Source: Thermosipho japonicus
GTDB lineage: Bacteria > Thermotogota > Thermotogae > Thermotogales > Fervidobacteriaceae
Assembly (NCBI RefSeq): GCF_014201655.1
Contig: NZ_JACHEX010000005.1
Span: forward strand, 1-64,000
Reading direction: 5' to 3'
DNA: 64,000 nt
Below, one piece after another: positions 26,205 to 34,219 of this stretch. The notes below the pieces were generated by a model. That model made no database searches and was not told the DNA's origin. It saw only the letters and a list, made by a program, of their open reading frames with translations. Each line of letters opens with the position of its first letter. Position 1 is the stretch's first letter. A program made the translations under genes and the position numbers.

Positions 26205-27057
26205 ATGTTTTCCAGCTCCTTAACTTTGATATATAAGTTAAGCACAAAGAAATTACTAATAGAATTAAACCAGCTAGGAATAATGAATGATAATGCATAC
26301 TTCCAACCCCTGCCTCGCCAATTTCACTAGCTATAGCTGCCGTTAAAGGTTTTATAGGATCAAAAAATGAAGTAGGAATCATTGCAGCTCCTCCTCCAAC
26401 CAATAAAACTACCATTGTTTCTCCTATTATCCTATTAATTGTTAAAATCGTTGAGTTAATTAATCCAGAACGTGATGCCAAAGTTGTAATTTTTAATGTT
26501 GTAATAAATTTAGAAACTCCTAAAGAAAGTGAACTTTCAATCAATTCTTTCGGAACACTGTCTAAAGAATCTGTCATAAGTGAAACGGAATAAGGAAGTG
26601 AAAGCAAAGAAAGGCCAATAACTGCAAGGAGAAAATTCTCAGTAGACCACACACCAAAATTCAAAAATATTGGTGAAATGTAAAATACCAAAAACATCCC
26701 AATTATAACAGATGGAATCCCAGACAAAATACTAATAATAAATTTAATGAATCTCTTTTCAAAACCACTTGAATAAGTATGAAGATAGAATGATATAAAA
26801 TAACCAATTGGAATAGTAATAATTGATGAAACTAATGTTACAAGTAAAGTATCAACAATTAGAGCTAACATACCAAATTCAGGAGGATCATACGTTGGAT
26901 ACCAATAAATGCTCATCAACGGTTTTAACCTTAGTTCAACAATTGCTGGCAATGCTTCTTTAAATATAAATACTATTAAGAGAAAAAGCGCTGTGATGGA
27001 CAACAGCGCAAAAAAGTATATTAAAAACATCTGAAAATAATACTTAAAAGCCCTCAT
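26197..27057 (-). CDS. pstC: Phosphate ABC transporter permease PstC
   Basis: The partner permease of PstA, 286 residues with six membrane helices and the coupling motif PKELIESSLSLGVSKF. The extracellular loop MSIYWYPTYDPPEFGML and IPSVIIGMFLVFYI are typical of PstC. It starts 11 bases after pstS and has an AGGGGGT site. Confidence 0.94.
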   Translation of the reverse strand: MRAFKYYFQMFLIYFFALLSITALFLLIVFIFKEALPAIVELRLKPLMSIYWYPTYDPPEFGMLALIVDTLLVTLVSSIITIPIGYFISFYLHTYSSGFEKRFIKFIISILSGIPSVIIGMFLVFYISPIFLNFGVWSTENFLLAVIGLSLLSLPYSVSLMTDSLDSVPKELIESSLSLGVSKFITTLKITTLASRSGLINSTILTINRIIGETMVVLLVGGGAAMIPTSFFDPIKPLTAAIASEIGEAGVGSMHYHSLFLAGLILLVISLCLTYISKLRSWKTYG

Positions 27058-27068
27058 TTATTTACCCC

Positions 27069-27890
27069 CTAAAATCCATATGCAGAAACATATCCTGCTT
27101 TTTCTACTAAATCTTGTCCTTTTTTAGAAACTGCAAAATTAACATATTTTTTAATGAGATCATCAACTAGGTATCCATTTGATGCATCAACAAACATGTA
27201 CAATGGTCTTGAAATTGGATAGGTTCCTTCTAAAATATTTCTTTTAGTCGGTAAAACACCATCTACTTTTAAAACTTTAACATCTTCTGTAACATACCCA
27301 ATTCCAGTATAGGCAATTGCATATGGATTATTTTTTACAGATTCAATTTCAAATTGAGTACTTTCAACCATTCTAACCCATGGAGCCATTTTTTCTTTAT
27401 TCAAAACTTTATTTTCAAATGTTTCAAAAGTTCCAGATGCCGTATTTCTTGAATAAATTACTATCTGCTTTTTAGGTAAATTTGGATCAACTTGACTCCA
27501 GTATCTTATTTTTCCAGTGTATATATCTTTCAAAGTATCTATTGATATATTTTCTATTCCAAGATTTTTACTTACAATTACTGCTATACCATCATAACCA
27601 ACAATAATAGGTACAAAATATTTTTTTATATTATGCATTTTTTCAATTTCACTTTCTTTTAACCACCTACTTGAATTTGCAATATCTGCTGTCCCGTTAA
27701 ATAAGGCTGCAATACCAGTCGATGAACCTGCTCCTTCAAGCGTTATCTCCATATCTGGATACATCTTTTTTAACTCTTCTATCCAAAGTTGAGCAACTGG
27801 GAAAATAGTGTTTGAACCCTTAATTACCAAAGTTCTTGAAAATGCAAAAAACACCAACAACAATGCAAAAATGACAAAAATCTTTCTCAT
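27069..27890 (-). CDS. pstS: Phosphate ABC transporter substrate-binding protein PstS
   Basis: This periplasmic phosphate-binding protein, 273 residues, has a signal peptide (RKIFVIFALLLVFFAFS) and phosphate-contact motifs: KGSNTIFP, EGAGSSTGIAALFNGTADIANSSR (first 20 residues define the site), and SRNTASGTFETF. The true start is the ATG at 27888-27890; a GTG nine bases upstream lies inside the ribosome-binding site AGGAGGTG. That site is in turn part of a hairpin (27900-27923), so translation may be controlled by RNA folding. It is the first gene of the pst-pho operon. Confidence 0.95.
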   Translation of the reverse strand: MRKIFVIFALLLVFFAFSRTLVIKGSNTIFPVAQLWIEELKKMYPDMEITLEGAGSSTGIAALFNGTADIANSSRWLKESEIEKMHNIKKYFVPIIVGYDGIAVIVSKNLGIENISIDTLKDIYTGKIRYWSQVDPNLPKKQIVIYSRNTASGTFETFENKVLNKEKMAPWVRMVESTQFEIESVKNNPYAIAYTGIGYVTEDVKVLKVDGVLPTKRNILEGTYPISRPLYMFVDASNGYLVDDLIKKYVNFAVSKKGQDLVEKAGYVSAYGF

Positions 27891-27899
27891 AAGAAACAC

Positions 27900-27923
27900 C
27901 TCCTGGTTTTTGGTCTCCAGGAG
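27900..27923 (-). promoter_or_regulatory. Hairpin masking the pstS ribosome-binding site
   Basis: In the minus-strand RNA, CTCCTGG (27923-27917) can pair with CCAGGAG (27906-27900) around a ten-base A-rich loop. The right arm contains the Shine-Dalgarno core of pstS, ten bases before the ATG. A GC-rich seven-pair stem here would hide the site. Its function depends on where transcription begins, which I can only guess. Confidence 0.45.
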
Positions 27924-27960
27924 TATTATCTAAAATATACATTTTACTTTTTTTTAGAAA

Positions 27961-27976
27961 TATTAAGAAATGTTAA
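27961..27976 (-). promoter_or_regulatory. Candidate Pho box upstream of pstS
   Basis: On the minus strand, TTAACA (27976-27971) and TTAATA (27966-27961) are direct repeats with a ten-base period. They resemble the TT(A/T/C)ACA repeats bound by PhoP in Firmicutes. They lie 71 to 86 bases before the pstS start. Weak -10 candidates (TATATT near 27934-27939, GATAAT at 27925-27930) follow, with no -35 consensus, as is usual for an activated promoter. Confidence 0.4.
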
Positions 27977-28161
27977 GAGATAAAGGAGTGCTATATTAAG
28001 GCTGGTATGAAAATTATAATGAAAGCCTAAAAATACTGATGAACTTTCATAAAGTAAAAATGCAAATAAATACTAAAAGTATAAATTACTCATACATAAG
28101 CAGTCTTTCTGTATTTGCAGATAAAACTGTTAGCAATGTAAATTACTTAAAAAAATGAAAA

Positions 28162-29499
28162 TCATAGGTACCACTTTTTTAAAATTTTTTGAATTTTTTC
28201 AAAACCATTATATGGGGGATATTTTACGTTAATTTCAAACTTTCCTCTAAAAAATACCGGTTTTAAGTGTGAAAATGTTTCAAAACTATATCTACCATGA
28301 TACCTTCCTATTCCGCTTGTTTTTATTCCTCCAAAAGGAAAATTTTCAGGAACAAAATGAGAAATTGTGTCATTTACACTTATCCCACCAGCTTGAATTT
28401 TATTAATAACATTATTAACAAAAGCTTGGTTATTCGAAAATACATAAAGAGACAAAGGATATGGATTTTTACTAATTATTTCAAATATATCTTTTTCATC
28501 TTTAAATGTAATTATAGGCAAAATGGGACCAAATATTTCTTCACTCATTAATGAATCGTTTATTTTCACATCATCTACAATGGTAGGTTCAAACCTTCTT
28601 TCGTATGCTTTCCCTCCAAAAATTATTCTTCCATTTGTATTATTTAATAAATTTTTTAGCCTTTTTACATGCCTATCATTAATTATATAAGCCATCTTAC
28701 TTTGAAAATCTTCAAAATATTTAATTAACCTTTCAACTAGTTGCTCCTTAATACTTTCTTCAACAATTAAGTAATCAGGAGAAATACATGTTTGCCCTGC
28801 ATTTAATAATTTTCCCCAAGCGATTCTTTTAGCTGAAAGTTCTAAATCACAAGTTGAATCTACAATAGTTGGGTTTTTTCCTCCAAGCTCAAGTGTTACT
28901 GGAATTAGTCTTTCAGATGCTTTTTTCATCACATATTTTCCTACACCTGGACTTCCTGTAAAAAATATATAGTCAAAATCTTGATCTAAAAGTTTTTTAG
29001 AAATTTCTGCATCTCCTGTAACTACTTTTATATAATCTTCTGAAAAATACTTTGTAATCATTTTTTCTAAAACTTTAGTAACATTTTCTGAATATTCAGA
29101 AGGTTTTAAAACAACACAATTTCCAGATGCAATAGCTCCAACTAAAGGAGTTAGTGTTAAATTTACAGGATAATTCCAAGGCGAAATTATTAAAGTTACA
29201 CCATAGGGTTCAGGAATTAAAAAACCTTTTCCAGATTGGTTCTCAATACCAACTTTTACTCTTTTAGGCTTTGAAAGTTTTTTTAAATTCTTAATAAAAT
29301 ATTTTATTTCTCTATAAACAATAAATATTTCTGTCAAAAAAGCTTCTTCTTTTGATTTATTTAAATCAAGAAAAAGAGCACTATATAAATCTTCTTCAAA
29401 TTCTTCCAATGCATGTTTTAAAATTTTTAATTGATTAATCCTAAACTCTAAATTGTATGTTTTTCCAGTACTGAACAATTCTTTTAAAGAATTTATCAA
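28162..29499 (-). CDS. NAD(P)-dependent aldehyde dehydrogenase (class 3-like)
   Basis: A 445-residue aldehyde dehydrogenase. Visible sites are the cofactor motif SPWNYPVNLTL, FFTGSPGVGK, the catalytic glutamate in LELGGKNP and the catalytic cysteine in NAGQTCISPDYLI. The C-terminal NFPFGGIKTSGIGRYHG is typical. The short N-terminus and absence of the usual extra 40 residues place it with the class 3/YwdH/fatty-aldehyde group. Start is a TTG with GGGAGTGG. It overlaps the acetyltransferase gene by four bases. The substrate is unknown. The 260 bases between it and pstS contain the pst leader and nothing else that I can identify. Confidence 0.92.
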   Translation of the reverse strand: MINSLKELFSTGKTYNLEFRINQLKILKHALEEFEEDLYSALFLDLNKSKEEAFLTEIFIVYREIKYFIKNLKKLSKPKRVKVGIENQSGKGFLIPEPYGVTLIISPWNYPVNLTLTPLVGAIASGNCVVLKPSEYSENVTKVLEKMITKYFSEDYIKVVTGDAEISKKLLDQDFDYIFFTGSPGVGKYVMKKASERLIPVTLELGGKNPTIVDSTCDLELSAKRIAWGKLLNAGQTCISPDYLIVEESIKEQLVERLIKYFEDFQSKMAYIINDRHVKRLKNLLNNTNGRIIFGGKAYERRFEPTIVDDVKINDSLMSEEIFGPILPIITFKDEKDIFEIISKNPYPLSLYVFSNNQAFVNNVINKIQAGGISVNDTISHFVPENFPFGGIKTSGIGRYHGRYSFETFSHLKPVFFRGKFEINVKYPPYNGFEKIQKILKKWYL

Positions 29500-30026
29500 C
29501 TATTCCACTCCCTTCTTAGTAACCCCATAACAATTACATTGTAATATTTACCATTTCTAAATATCTCCTCTCTTAGAACTCCTTCTCTTTTAAATCCTAC
29601 TTTTTCATAACTTCTTATTGCTCTTTCATTGAAAGAAAATACCTCTAACTTTACTTTATTAACATTCATTTCGTTAAAAACAAAATTGACTAATACTCTC
29701 ATAGCATCTGTTCCATATCCTTTATTCCAATATGGTTTTCCCAAAAAAATACCAACTTCAGCAACTGAGTTTTTCCAATCGACCTTGTTTATACCACAAC
29801 CTCCAATGTATTTTCCATCTTCAATCCTTTCAATAGCAAAAGAATATTCCCCTTTTCCAAATGGGTTTAAACTGTTATACCACTTTTCTTCATCATCACC
29901 CCTTAATGGAAACGGAATTCCAGGAATCAAATATTTTTTAACCTCAGGATCATTTACAAATTTTCTTGCTATTTCCAAATCCCCTTTTTCATACGCCCTT
30001 AACCTAACCAATTTTCCATTGTACAT
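29496..30026 (-). CDS. GNAT-family acetyltransferase (RimJ/RimL-like)
   Basis: A 176-residue acetyl-CoA-dependent N-acetyltransferase. It opens LVRLRAYEKGDLEIARKFVN, as in the RimJ/RimL group, and has the acetyl-CoA loop LGKPYWNKGYGTDAMRVLV and the C-terminal FSFNERAIRSYEKVGF. The acceptor could be a protein N-terminus, a small molecule or an antibiotic. It precedes the aldehyde dehydrogenase in an apparent two-gene operon. Confidence 0.87.
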   Translation of the reverse strand: MYNGKLVRLRAYEKGDLEIARKFVNDPEVKKYLIPGIPFPLRGDDEEKWYNSLNPFGKGEYSFAIERIEDGKYIGGCGINKVDWKNSVAEVGIFLGKPYWNKGYGTDAMRVLVNFVFNEMNVNKVKLEVFSFNERAIRSYEKVGFKREGVLREEIFRNGKYYNVIVMGLLRREWNS

Positions 30027-30131
30027 TTTAATCCCCCCTTCTTTCTTAGCTAAATTATATCAAAAATAAAGAATAAAAAAGATAATTAATTATAAATCGC
30101 TTTCAAAGAGCTACAAACAATTTAATCTAAT

Positions 30132-30160
30132 TTTAGTTCATGATTTAAATTGTTTATAAT
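30132..30160 (+). promoter_or_regulatory. Promoter of the marR-epimerase operon
   Basis: TATAAT at 30155-30160 with a poor -35 (TTTAGT, 30132-30137) 17 bases upstream. Transcription would begin near 30167, inside the inverted repeat at 30165-30185. Confidence 0.45.
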
Positions 30161-30164
30161 ATAA

Positions 30165-30185
30165 ATAGTTTATAAATTAAACTAT
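30165..30185. promoter_or_regulatory. Inverted repeat over the start site, probable MarR operator
   Basis: ATAGTTTA (30165-30172) and its complement TAAACTAT (30178-30185) are separated by five bases. The size and position, next to a marR gene and over the expected transcription start, fit an autoregulatory MarR operator. Confidence 0.5.
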
Positions 30186-30201
30186 ATTAAGGGGTGCTAT
30201 T

Positions 30202-30630
30202 TTGAATAAAGAAGATATCCTAAAAACAATCTTCTCACTAGTAGTAAATTTTGTCAATTTTTTTCAAACAAACAAAGTTTTTTCAAAAATGACTACAAAT
30301 GAGTTTTATGTATTTCTTTTTATTGCTTTAAATAAAGACGTTACAATGAAAGAATGTTCTCAAAAACTAAATCTTTCAAAAAGTACTGTAACAGTCATTA
30401 TTGACAAATTGGAACATGAAAATCTTGTCAAAAGAAAAAGGTCTAGCAAAGACAGGAGAAAAATATTCTTAATTTTAACAAAAAAAGGAGAAAACATTTT
30501 TCATAAATTTTTGGAAGATTTTAATAAAATTGTTGACTATACTATTTCTAAAATTCCTGATAATGAACTTCAAATTATTAACAAAGGTTTTGAATACTTT
30601 ATTAAAAATTTAGGAGGTGAGAAAAAATGA
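30202..30630 (+). CDS. MarR-family transcriptional regulator
   Basis: This 142-residue winged-helix regulator has the MarR core: TMKECSQKLNLSKSTVTVIIDKLEHENLVKR in three helices, then the wing RRKIFLILTKKGENIF (a basic SSKDRRK precedes it). It starts with TTG, with GGGGTG seven bases upstream. It overlaps the downstream epimerase gene by four bases and probably controls both from the inverted repeat at 30165-30185. The ligand is unknown. Confidence 0.9.
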   Translation: MNKEDILKTIFSLVVNFVNFFQTNKVFSKMTTNEFYVFLFIALNKDVTMKECSQKLNLSKSTVTVIIDKLEHENLVKRKRSSKDRRKIFLILTKKGENIFHKFLEDFNKIVDYTISKIPDNELQIINKGFEYFIKNLGGEKK

Positions 30631-31643
30631 TATTTATTACTGGTGGTTCAGGGCATTTAGGAAATGTTCTTATCCGAAAGCTTTTAAAAATGGGGGAACA
30701 AGTTGTTACACTTGTTCATCCAAGTGACAAATGTGAAAGTTTGAGAGGGTTAAATGTAAAGATCGTAAAAGGTGATGTAAGAATTTATACACTAGTTGAA
30801 AAACTATCAAAAGATGCTGACATAATTATTCATCTTGCTGCACTTATATCAATACTTCCCTGGAAGAAAAAAGCTGTTTACTCAGTAAATATAAACGGGA
30901 CTAAAAACATACTTAAAGTTTGTAAAAAGTTAAATAAAAAACTAATTTACATTAGCTCAGTTCACGCATTCGAAGAGCCAAAGCCTGGAACTGTTATAGA
31001 TGAAAACACTAATATCGATCCCTCAAAAACTTCTGGAGTATACGGCAAATCAAAAGCATTTGCAGCACTTGCAGTTCTTAATGCAATAAAATCAGGCTTA
31101 GATATTACCACCGTATGCCCAACTGGTATTATTGGCCCATTTGATTTTAAACCATCTGAAATGGGGATAATGTTTTTAAAATATTTAACCAACAAACTCA
31201 AATACACTATCGATGGAAGTTTTGATTTTGTAGATGTAAGAGACGTTGCAGATGGAATTATTAAACTTATTTACCTTGATAAAAGAGCTAATTTTTATAT
31301 ACTTTCAAACAAAACTTTTAAAACAACTGAGCTTATACATCTATTAAATGAAATTACAGGAAAAAACACAAAACCAAAAGTTATAAATACACATTTTGCA
31401 TATTTTCTATCATTATTTTCAACAAGTTTTGGATATCTTGTAAATAAAAAACCACTATTTACTCCTTACTCAATACATACATTAACAAGAAACTATACAT
31501 TTTCACATGAAAAAGCTACTAAAGAAATAAATTATAATCCAAGAGATATAAAAATAACTCTTTATGATACATTGAAATGGCTTTCAAACTACTTTTTAAA
31601 AGAGAAATTAATAAATCCTCTCAATTTGAACTCTATCAAGTAA
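30627..31643 (+). CDS. NAD(P)-dependent epimerase/dihydroflavonol-4-reductase-like protein
   Basis: An extended short-chain dehydrogenase of 338 residues. The cofactor motif is ITGGSGHLGNVL, followed by GDVRIY, HLAAL, the active-site serine in YISSVHAF, and YGKSKA (catalytic Y and K). PTGIIGPFDF and a C-terminal substrate domain follow. It belongs to the dihydroflavonol-reductase/sugar-epimerase group; the substrate is unknown. It has AGGAGGTGAG upstream and is coupled to marR. Its last 36 bases overlap the convergent PfkB kinase gene. Confidence 0.85.
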   Translation: MIFITGGSGHLGNVLIRKLLKMGEQVVTLVHPSDKCESLRGLNVKIVKGDVRIYTLVEKLSKDADIIIHLAALISILPWKKKAVYSVNINGTKNILKVCKKLNKKLIYISSVHAFEEPKPGTVIDENTNIDPSKTSGVYGKSKAFAALAVLNAIKSGLDITTVCPTGIIGPFDFKPSEMGIMFLKYLTNKLKYTIDGSFDFVDVRDVADGIIKLIYLDKRANFYILSNKTFKTTELIHLLNEITGKNTKPKVINTHFAYFLSLFSTSFGYLVNKKPLFTPYSIHTLTRNYTFSHEKATKEINYNPRDIKITLYDTLKWLSNYFLKEKLINPLNLNSIK

Positions 31644-32531
31644 ATTTAAAACATCGTCCTTTTTACATAACTCGGTTCCAGGAGTCATAACTGCTGCATT
31701 TCCTGCTGCATTTGCCCACTTAAAGGCTTCATATCTACCTTTTTCTCTCATTAAAACATAAGCTGCTAAAAATGAATCGCCAGCTCCTACTGCGCTTTTT
31801 ACTGGAACATCAATAGGTTTAGCAAAATATCCTTCATCATTTGCCAATAATAAAGCCCCTTTTGAGCCTAAAGTTAATAATATTTCTTTAAGATTATACT
31901 CCAAAATCAATTTTTTACCTTGTTCTATAAAATCTTCAAACTTTTCTATTTTTTTACCAACAAGCCTTTCAAATTCATGTTGATTAGGTTTTATTACATC
32001 AGGACCACCTAATAATCCTGATTTTAACTTTTCACCATCTGCATCAAAATAAACATATACTCCCCATTGTTTTAAAGCAAAAATTATTCCGGTATAAAAA
32101 TCAGGAGAAACTCCAGTTGGAAGACTTCCAGAAATTACAATTATGTCTCCTTTTCTAACTATAGCATTTAAAACTTCTAAAACTGTTTCTAGCTTTTTTC
32201 TTGAAACTTCTTTAGTTGGAACGCTTATTCTAAATTGTCCACTATTTGTTTCTAAAATAATATTTGTTCTTGTTTCTACACTAACCCTTATCGTGGTATA
32301 TATAACACCTTCCATATCAAGCATTTCTTCAATTTTTCTCCCAGTATCACCACCTAAAAGAGAAATAGCTACTGAAATTCCACCAAGCTCTTTAATAACC
32401 CTTGATACATCTATTCCTTTTCCGGCAGGATAATCCATTACTTTTTTTGCTCTGATTGTGTCATCAAGCTTTAAATCGTCTACATAAATATACCTATCAA
32501 GGCACGGATTCATTGTGAGTGTAAATATCAT
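31608..32531 (-). CDS. PfkB-family sugar kinase, 1-phosphofructokinase-like
   Basis: The 307-residue protein opens TLTMNPCLDRYIYVDDL and has PAGKGIDVSRVIKELGG, the signature of 1-phosphofructokinase/tagatose-6-phosphate kinase. The C-terminal PfkB motif is SAVGAGDSFLAAYVL with the catalytic aspartate. GTLGSKGALL is also present. It phosphorylates a sugar phosphate, probably fructose-1-phosphate. There is no PTS or sugar transporter beside it, so fruK is only a likely name. GGGAGGT precedes the ATG. A possible extended -10 (TGTTAAAAT) lies upstream, between the start and the fabG terminator. Confidence 0.85.
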   Translation of the reverse strand: MIFTLTMNPCLDRYIYVDDLKLDDTIRAKKVMDYPAGKGIDVSRVIKELGGISVAISLLGGDTGRKIEEMLDMEGVIYTTIRVSVETRTNIILETNSGQFRISVPTKEVSRKKLETVLEVLNAIVRKGDIIVISGSLPTGVSPDFYTGIIFALKQWGVYVYFDADGEKLKSGLLGGPDVIKPNQHEFERLVGKKIEKFEDFIEQGKKLILEYNLKEILLTLGSKGALLLANDEGYFAKPIDVPVKSAVGAGDSFLAAYVLMREKGRYEAFKWANAAGNAAVMTPGTELCKKDDVLNLLDRVQIERIY

Positions 32532-32567
32532 TTTATTACCTCCCTTAATCTTTTAATTAATTTTAAC

Positions 32568-32607
32568 ATAAAAAATAAAAAAAGGTGCCTGGCATTTTAC
32601 AGGCACC
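32568..32607 (-). terminator. Terminator of fabG
   Basis: An 8-bp GC-rich stem (GGTGCCTG 32584-32591 with CAGGCACC 32600-32607) is extended by A/T pairs. On the minus strand a long T-rich run follows it. It lies 20 bases past the fabG stop and separates fabG from the kinase gene. Confidence 0.9.
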
Positions 32608-32626
32608 TTTTCAATATATACACTCT

Positions 32627-33370
32627 TTAAATTACCAATCCACCATCTATCCCAATTACTTGCCCTGTAATATATGAAGATTCGTCTGAAGCTAAGAATA
32701 AATAGAGATTTGCAACTTCTTCAGGTTCACCCATTCTCTTTAATGGAATTTTTTCATTCAAAGCGTTAATTATTTTTTCAGGAACTTTTTCAGTCATAGG
32801 AGTTTTTATAAATCCAGGTGCAACGGCATTCACTCTAATTTGGGCACCTTTTCTTGCAAGCTCTTTTGCCCAAGTTTTAGTCATACCAATTACACCTGCT
32901 TTTGTTGCTGAATAATTTGTCTGACCTATATTACCAAAAACTCCAACAATTGAAGATGTATTAATAATACTTCCTTTACCTGCTTTAATCATAAAAGGTG
33001 CAACTGCTTGTGTCATGTTAAATACACCTTTTAAATTTACATTAATTACTGCATCCCAATCTTCTTCCTTCATTTTTAACAAAAGAGCATCCCTCGTTAT
33101 TCCTGCATTATTTACTAAAACGTCAATTTTACCATATTTACTAGCAACTTCTTCAACAACCTCATTTATTCTCTTTCTATCTGTAACATCCAAAACATAA
33201 GTATCAATAACTCCGGGACCAGGATTTTCTTCTTTTAATACTTTTAAATTTTCTTCGGACATATCACATGCAATAACTGTAGCACCTTCTTTTGAAAATA
33301 ACAATGCAGCTGCTTTCCCTATCCCACTTGCTGCTCCGGTTATAATACAAACTTTATCTTTCAATCTCAT
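32627..33370 (-). CDS. fabG: 3-oxoacyl-[acyl-carrier-protein] reductase FabG
   Basis: This NADPH-dependent short-chain dehydrogenase of 247 residues carries out the first reduction of the fatty acid cycle. Motifs: TGAASGIGKA (cofactor), NNAGIT, the catalytic serine in INTSSIVG, YSATKAGV (Y and K), and the C-terminal YITGQVIGIDGG. The start is the ATG at 33368-33370 with AAAGGGGG; the longer frame to 33409 adds 13 residues lacking homology. It is transcribed alone, with its own promoter and terminator. A different short-chain reductase role is possible because no other fab genes are near. Confidence 0.9.
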   Translation of the reverse strand: MRLKDKVCIITGAASGIGKAAALLFSKEGATVIACDMSEENLKVLKEENPGPGVIDTYVLDVTDRKRINEVVEEVASKYGKIDVLVNNAGITRDALLLKMKEEDWDAVINVNLKGVFNMTQAVAPFMIKAGKGSIINTSSIVGVFGNIGQTNYSATKAGVIGMTKTWAKELARKGAQIRVNAVAPGFIKTPMTEKVPEKIINALNEKIPLKRMGEPEEVANLYLFLASDESSYITGQVIGIDGGLVI

Positions 33371-33427
33371 ATAAAAACCCCCTTTTTTTGTAGATAAAAT
33401 TAGATTCATTTAACTTTTACAATTACA

Positions 33428-33456
33428 ATTATACTATTATTATTGCATTTTAACAA
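33428..33456 (-). promoter_or_regulatory. Promoter of fabG
   Basis: On the minus strand, TTGTTA (33451-33456) and TATAAT (33428-33433) are separated by exactly 17 bases. The start codon is 57 bases downstream. Confidence 0.7.
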
Positions 33457-33462
33457 CCTTTA

Positions 33463-34206
33463 TTAAAAAATAATTTTTAAAATAAAAAGAAATAAAAAAA
33501 CAAATATTGAAAATGTAAAAAAATATGTATCAATTTTCTTCCATTTTAAAACATAATAACTACTTCTTTCAAAAACCCCATATTTTCTAGCTTGAAGTGC
33601 TATCGAAATTTCTTCTGCTTTCCTGATTGCAGAGATCAGCAATGGTATAATTATAGCCACAATGCCCTGAACTTTATACCTTATTCCAGGTTGGTCAAAC
33701 TTTGCACCTCTTGCAATTTGAGCTTTTATAATTCTATCAACTTCATCGAATAGAATTGGTATAAATCTAAAAGAAATAGTCATGATCATACTAAAGTCTT
33801 CTCTATATTTTTTTTTCACACCAAAGTATTTCAACAAATCAGCTAAACCTCTGGCAATAAGTAGCGGAGAAGTTGTGTATGTAAGAAACGATGCAAACAA
33901 AACAACAAAAATTAATCTCAATGCAATGAAAGCTGCGGTTTCAATTCCACTTACAAAATACTGTATAACAGTTGCAAAAGCAATTAAAAACCACATATTC
34001 TTAACTGATCTAAGATATATCTTTATTGAAATTTTTGACATCTTTACTATTACCATAAACAAAGAAAATAACCAAATATAATCATATAAACTATTAACTG
34101 ACAAAACTGTTGCTATAAAAAGAAATGAAGATACAATTTTTGATCTTGGATCTAGAGAATGAATAACTGAGTCTGTAGGAACATATCTTCCAAAAGCAAA
34201 TTTCAT
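33463..34206 (-). CDS. Energy-coupling factor transporter T subunit (EcfT)
   Basis: EcfT is the scaffold membrane subunit that joins two ABC ATPases to small vitamin- or metal-binding S subunits. The 247-residue protein opens YVPTDSVIHSLDPRSKI (the DPR/K motif of CbiQ/EcfT proteins), has about five membrane helices, and carries the two coupling motifs: AQIARGAKFD and ALQARKYGVF. The second motif has ARK where ARG is usual. No EcfA ATPase or S subunit lies next to it. It follows the pyrophosphatase gene by 13 bases and may be co-transcribed with it. Confidence 0.87.
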   Translation of the reverse strand: MKFAFGRYVPTDSVIHSLDPRSKIVSSFLFIATVLSVNSLYDYIWLFSLFMVIVKMSKISIKIYLRSVKNMWFLIAFATVIQYFVSGIETAAFIALRLIFVVLFASFLTYTTSPLLIARGLADLLKYFGVKKKYREDFSMIMTISFRFIPILFDEVDRIIKAQIARGAKFDQPGIRYKVQGIVAIIIPLLISAIRKAEEISIALQARKYGVFERSSYYVLKWKKIDTYFFTFSIFVFLFLFILKIIF

Positions 34207-34219
34207 AACTTACCTCCTG

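Noticed and set aside
27961-27976. Start of a CRISPR or longer repeat array
   Set aside because: There are only two short A/T-rich repeats with no spacers and no cas genes anywhere in the window.
27977-28161. A small gene or RNA between pstS and the aldehyde dehydrogenase gene
   Set aside because: No open frame with a ribosome-binding site and no clear stem-loop beyond the pst leader was found.
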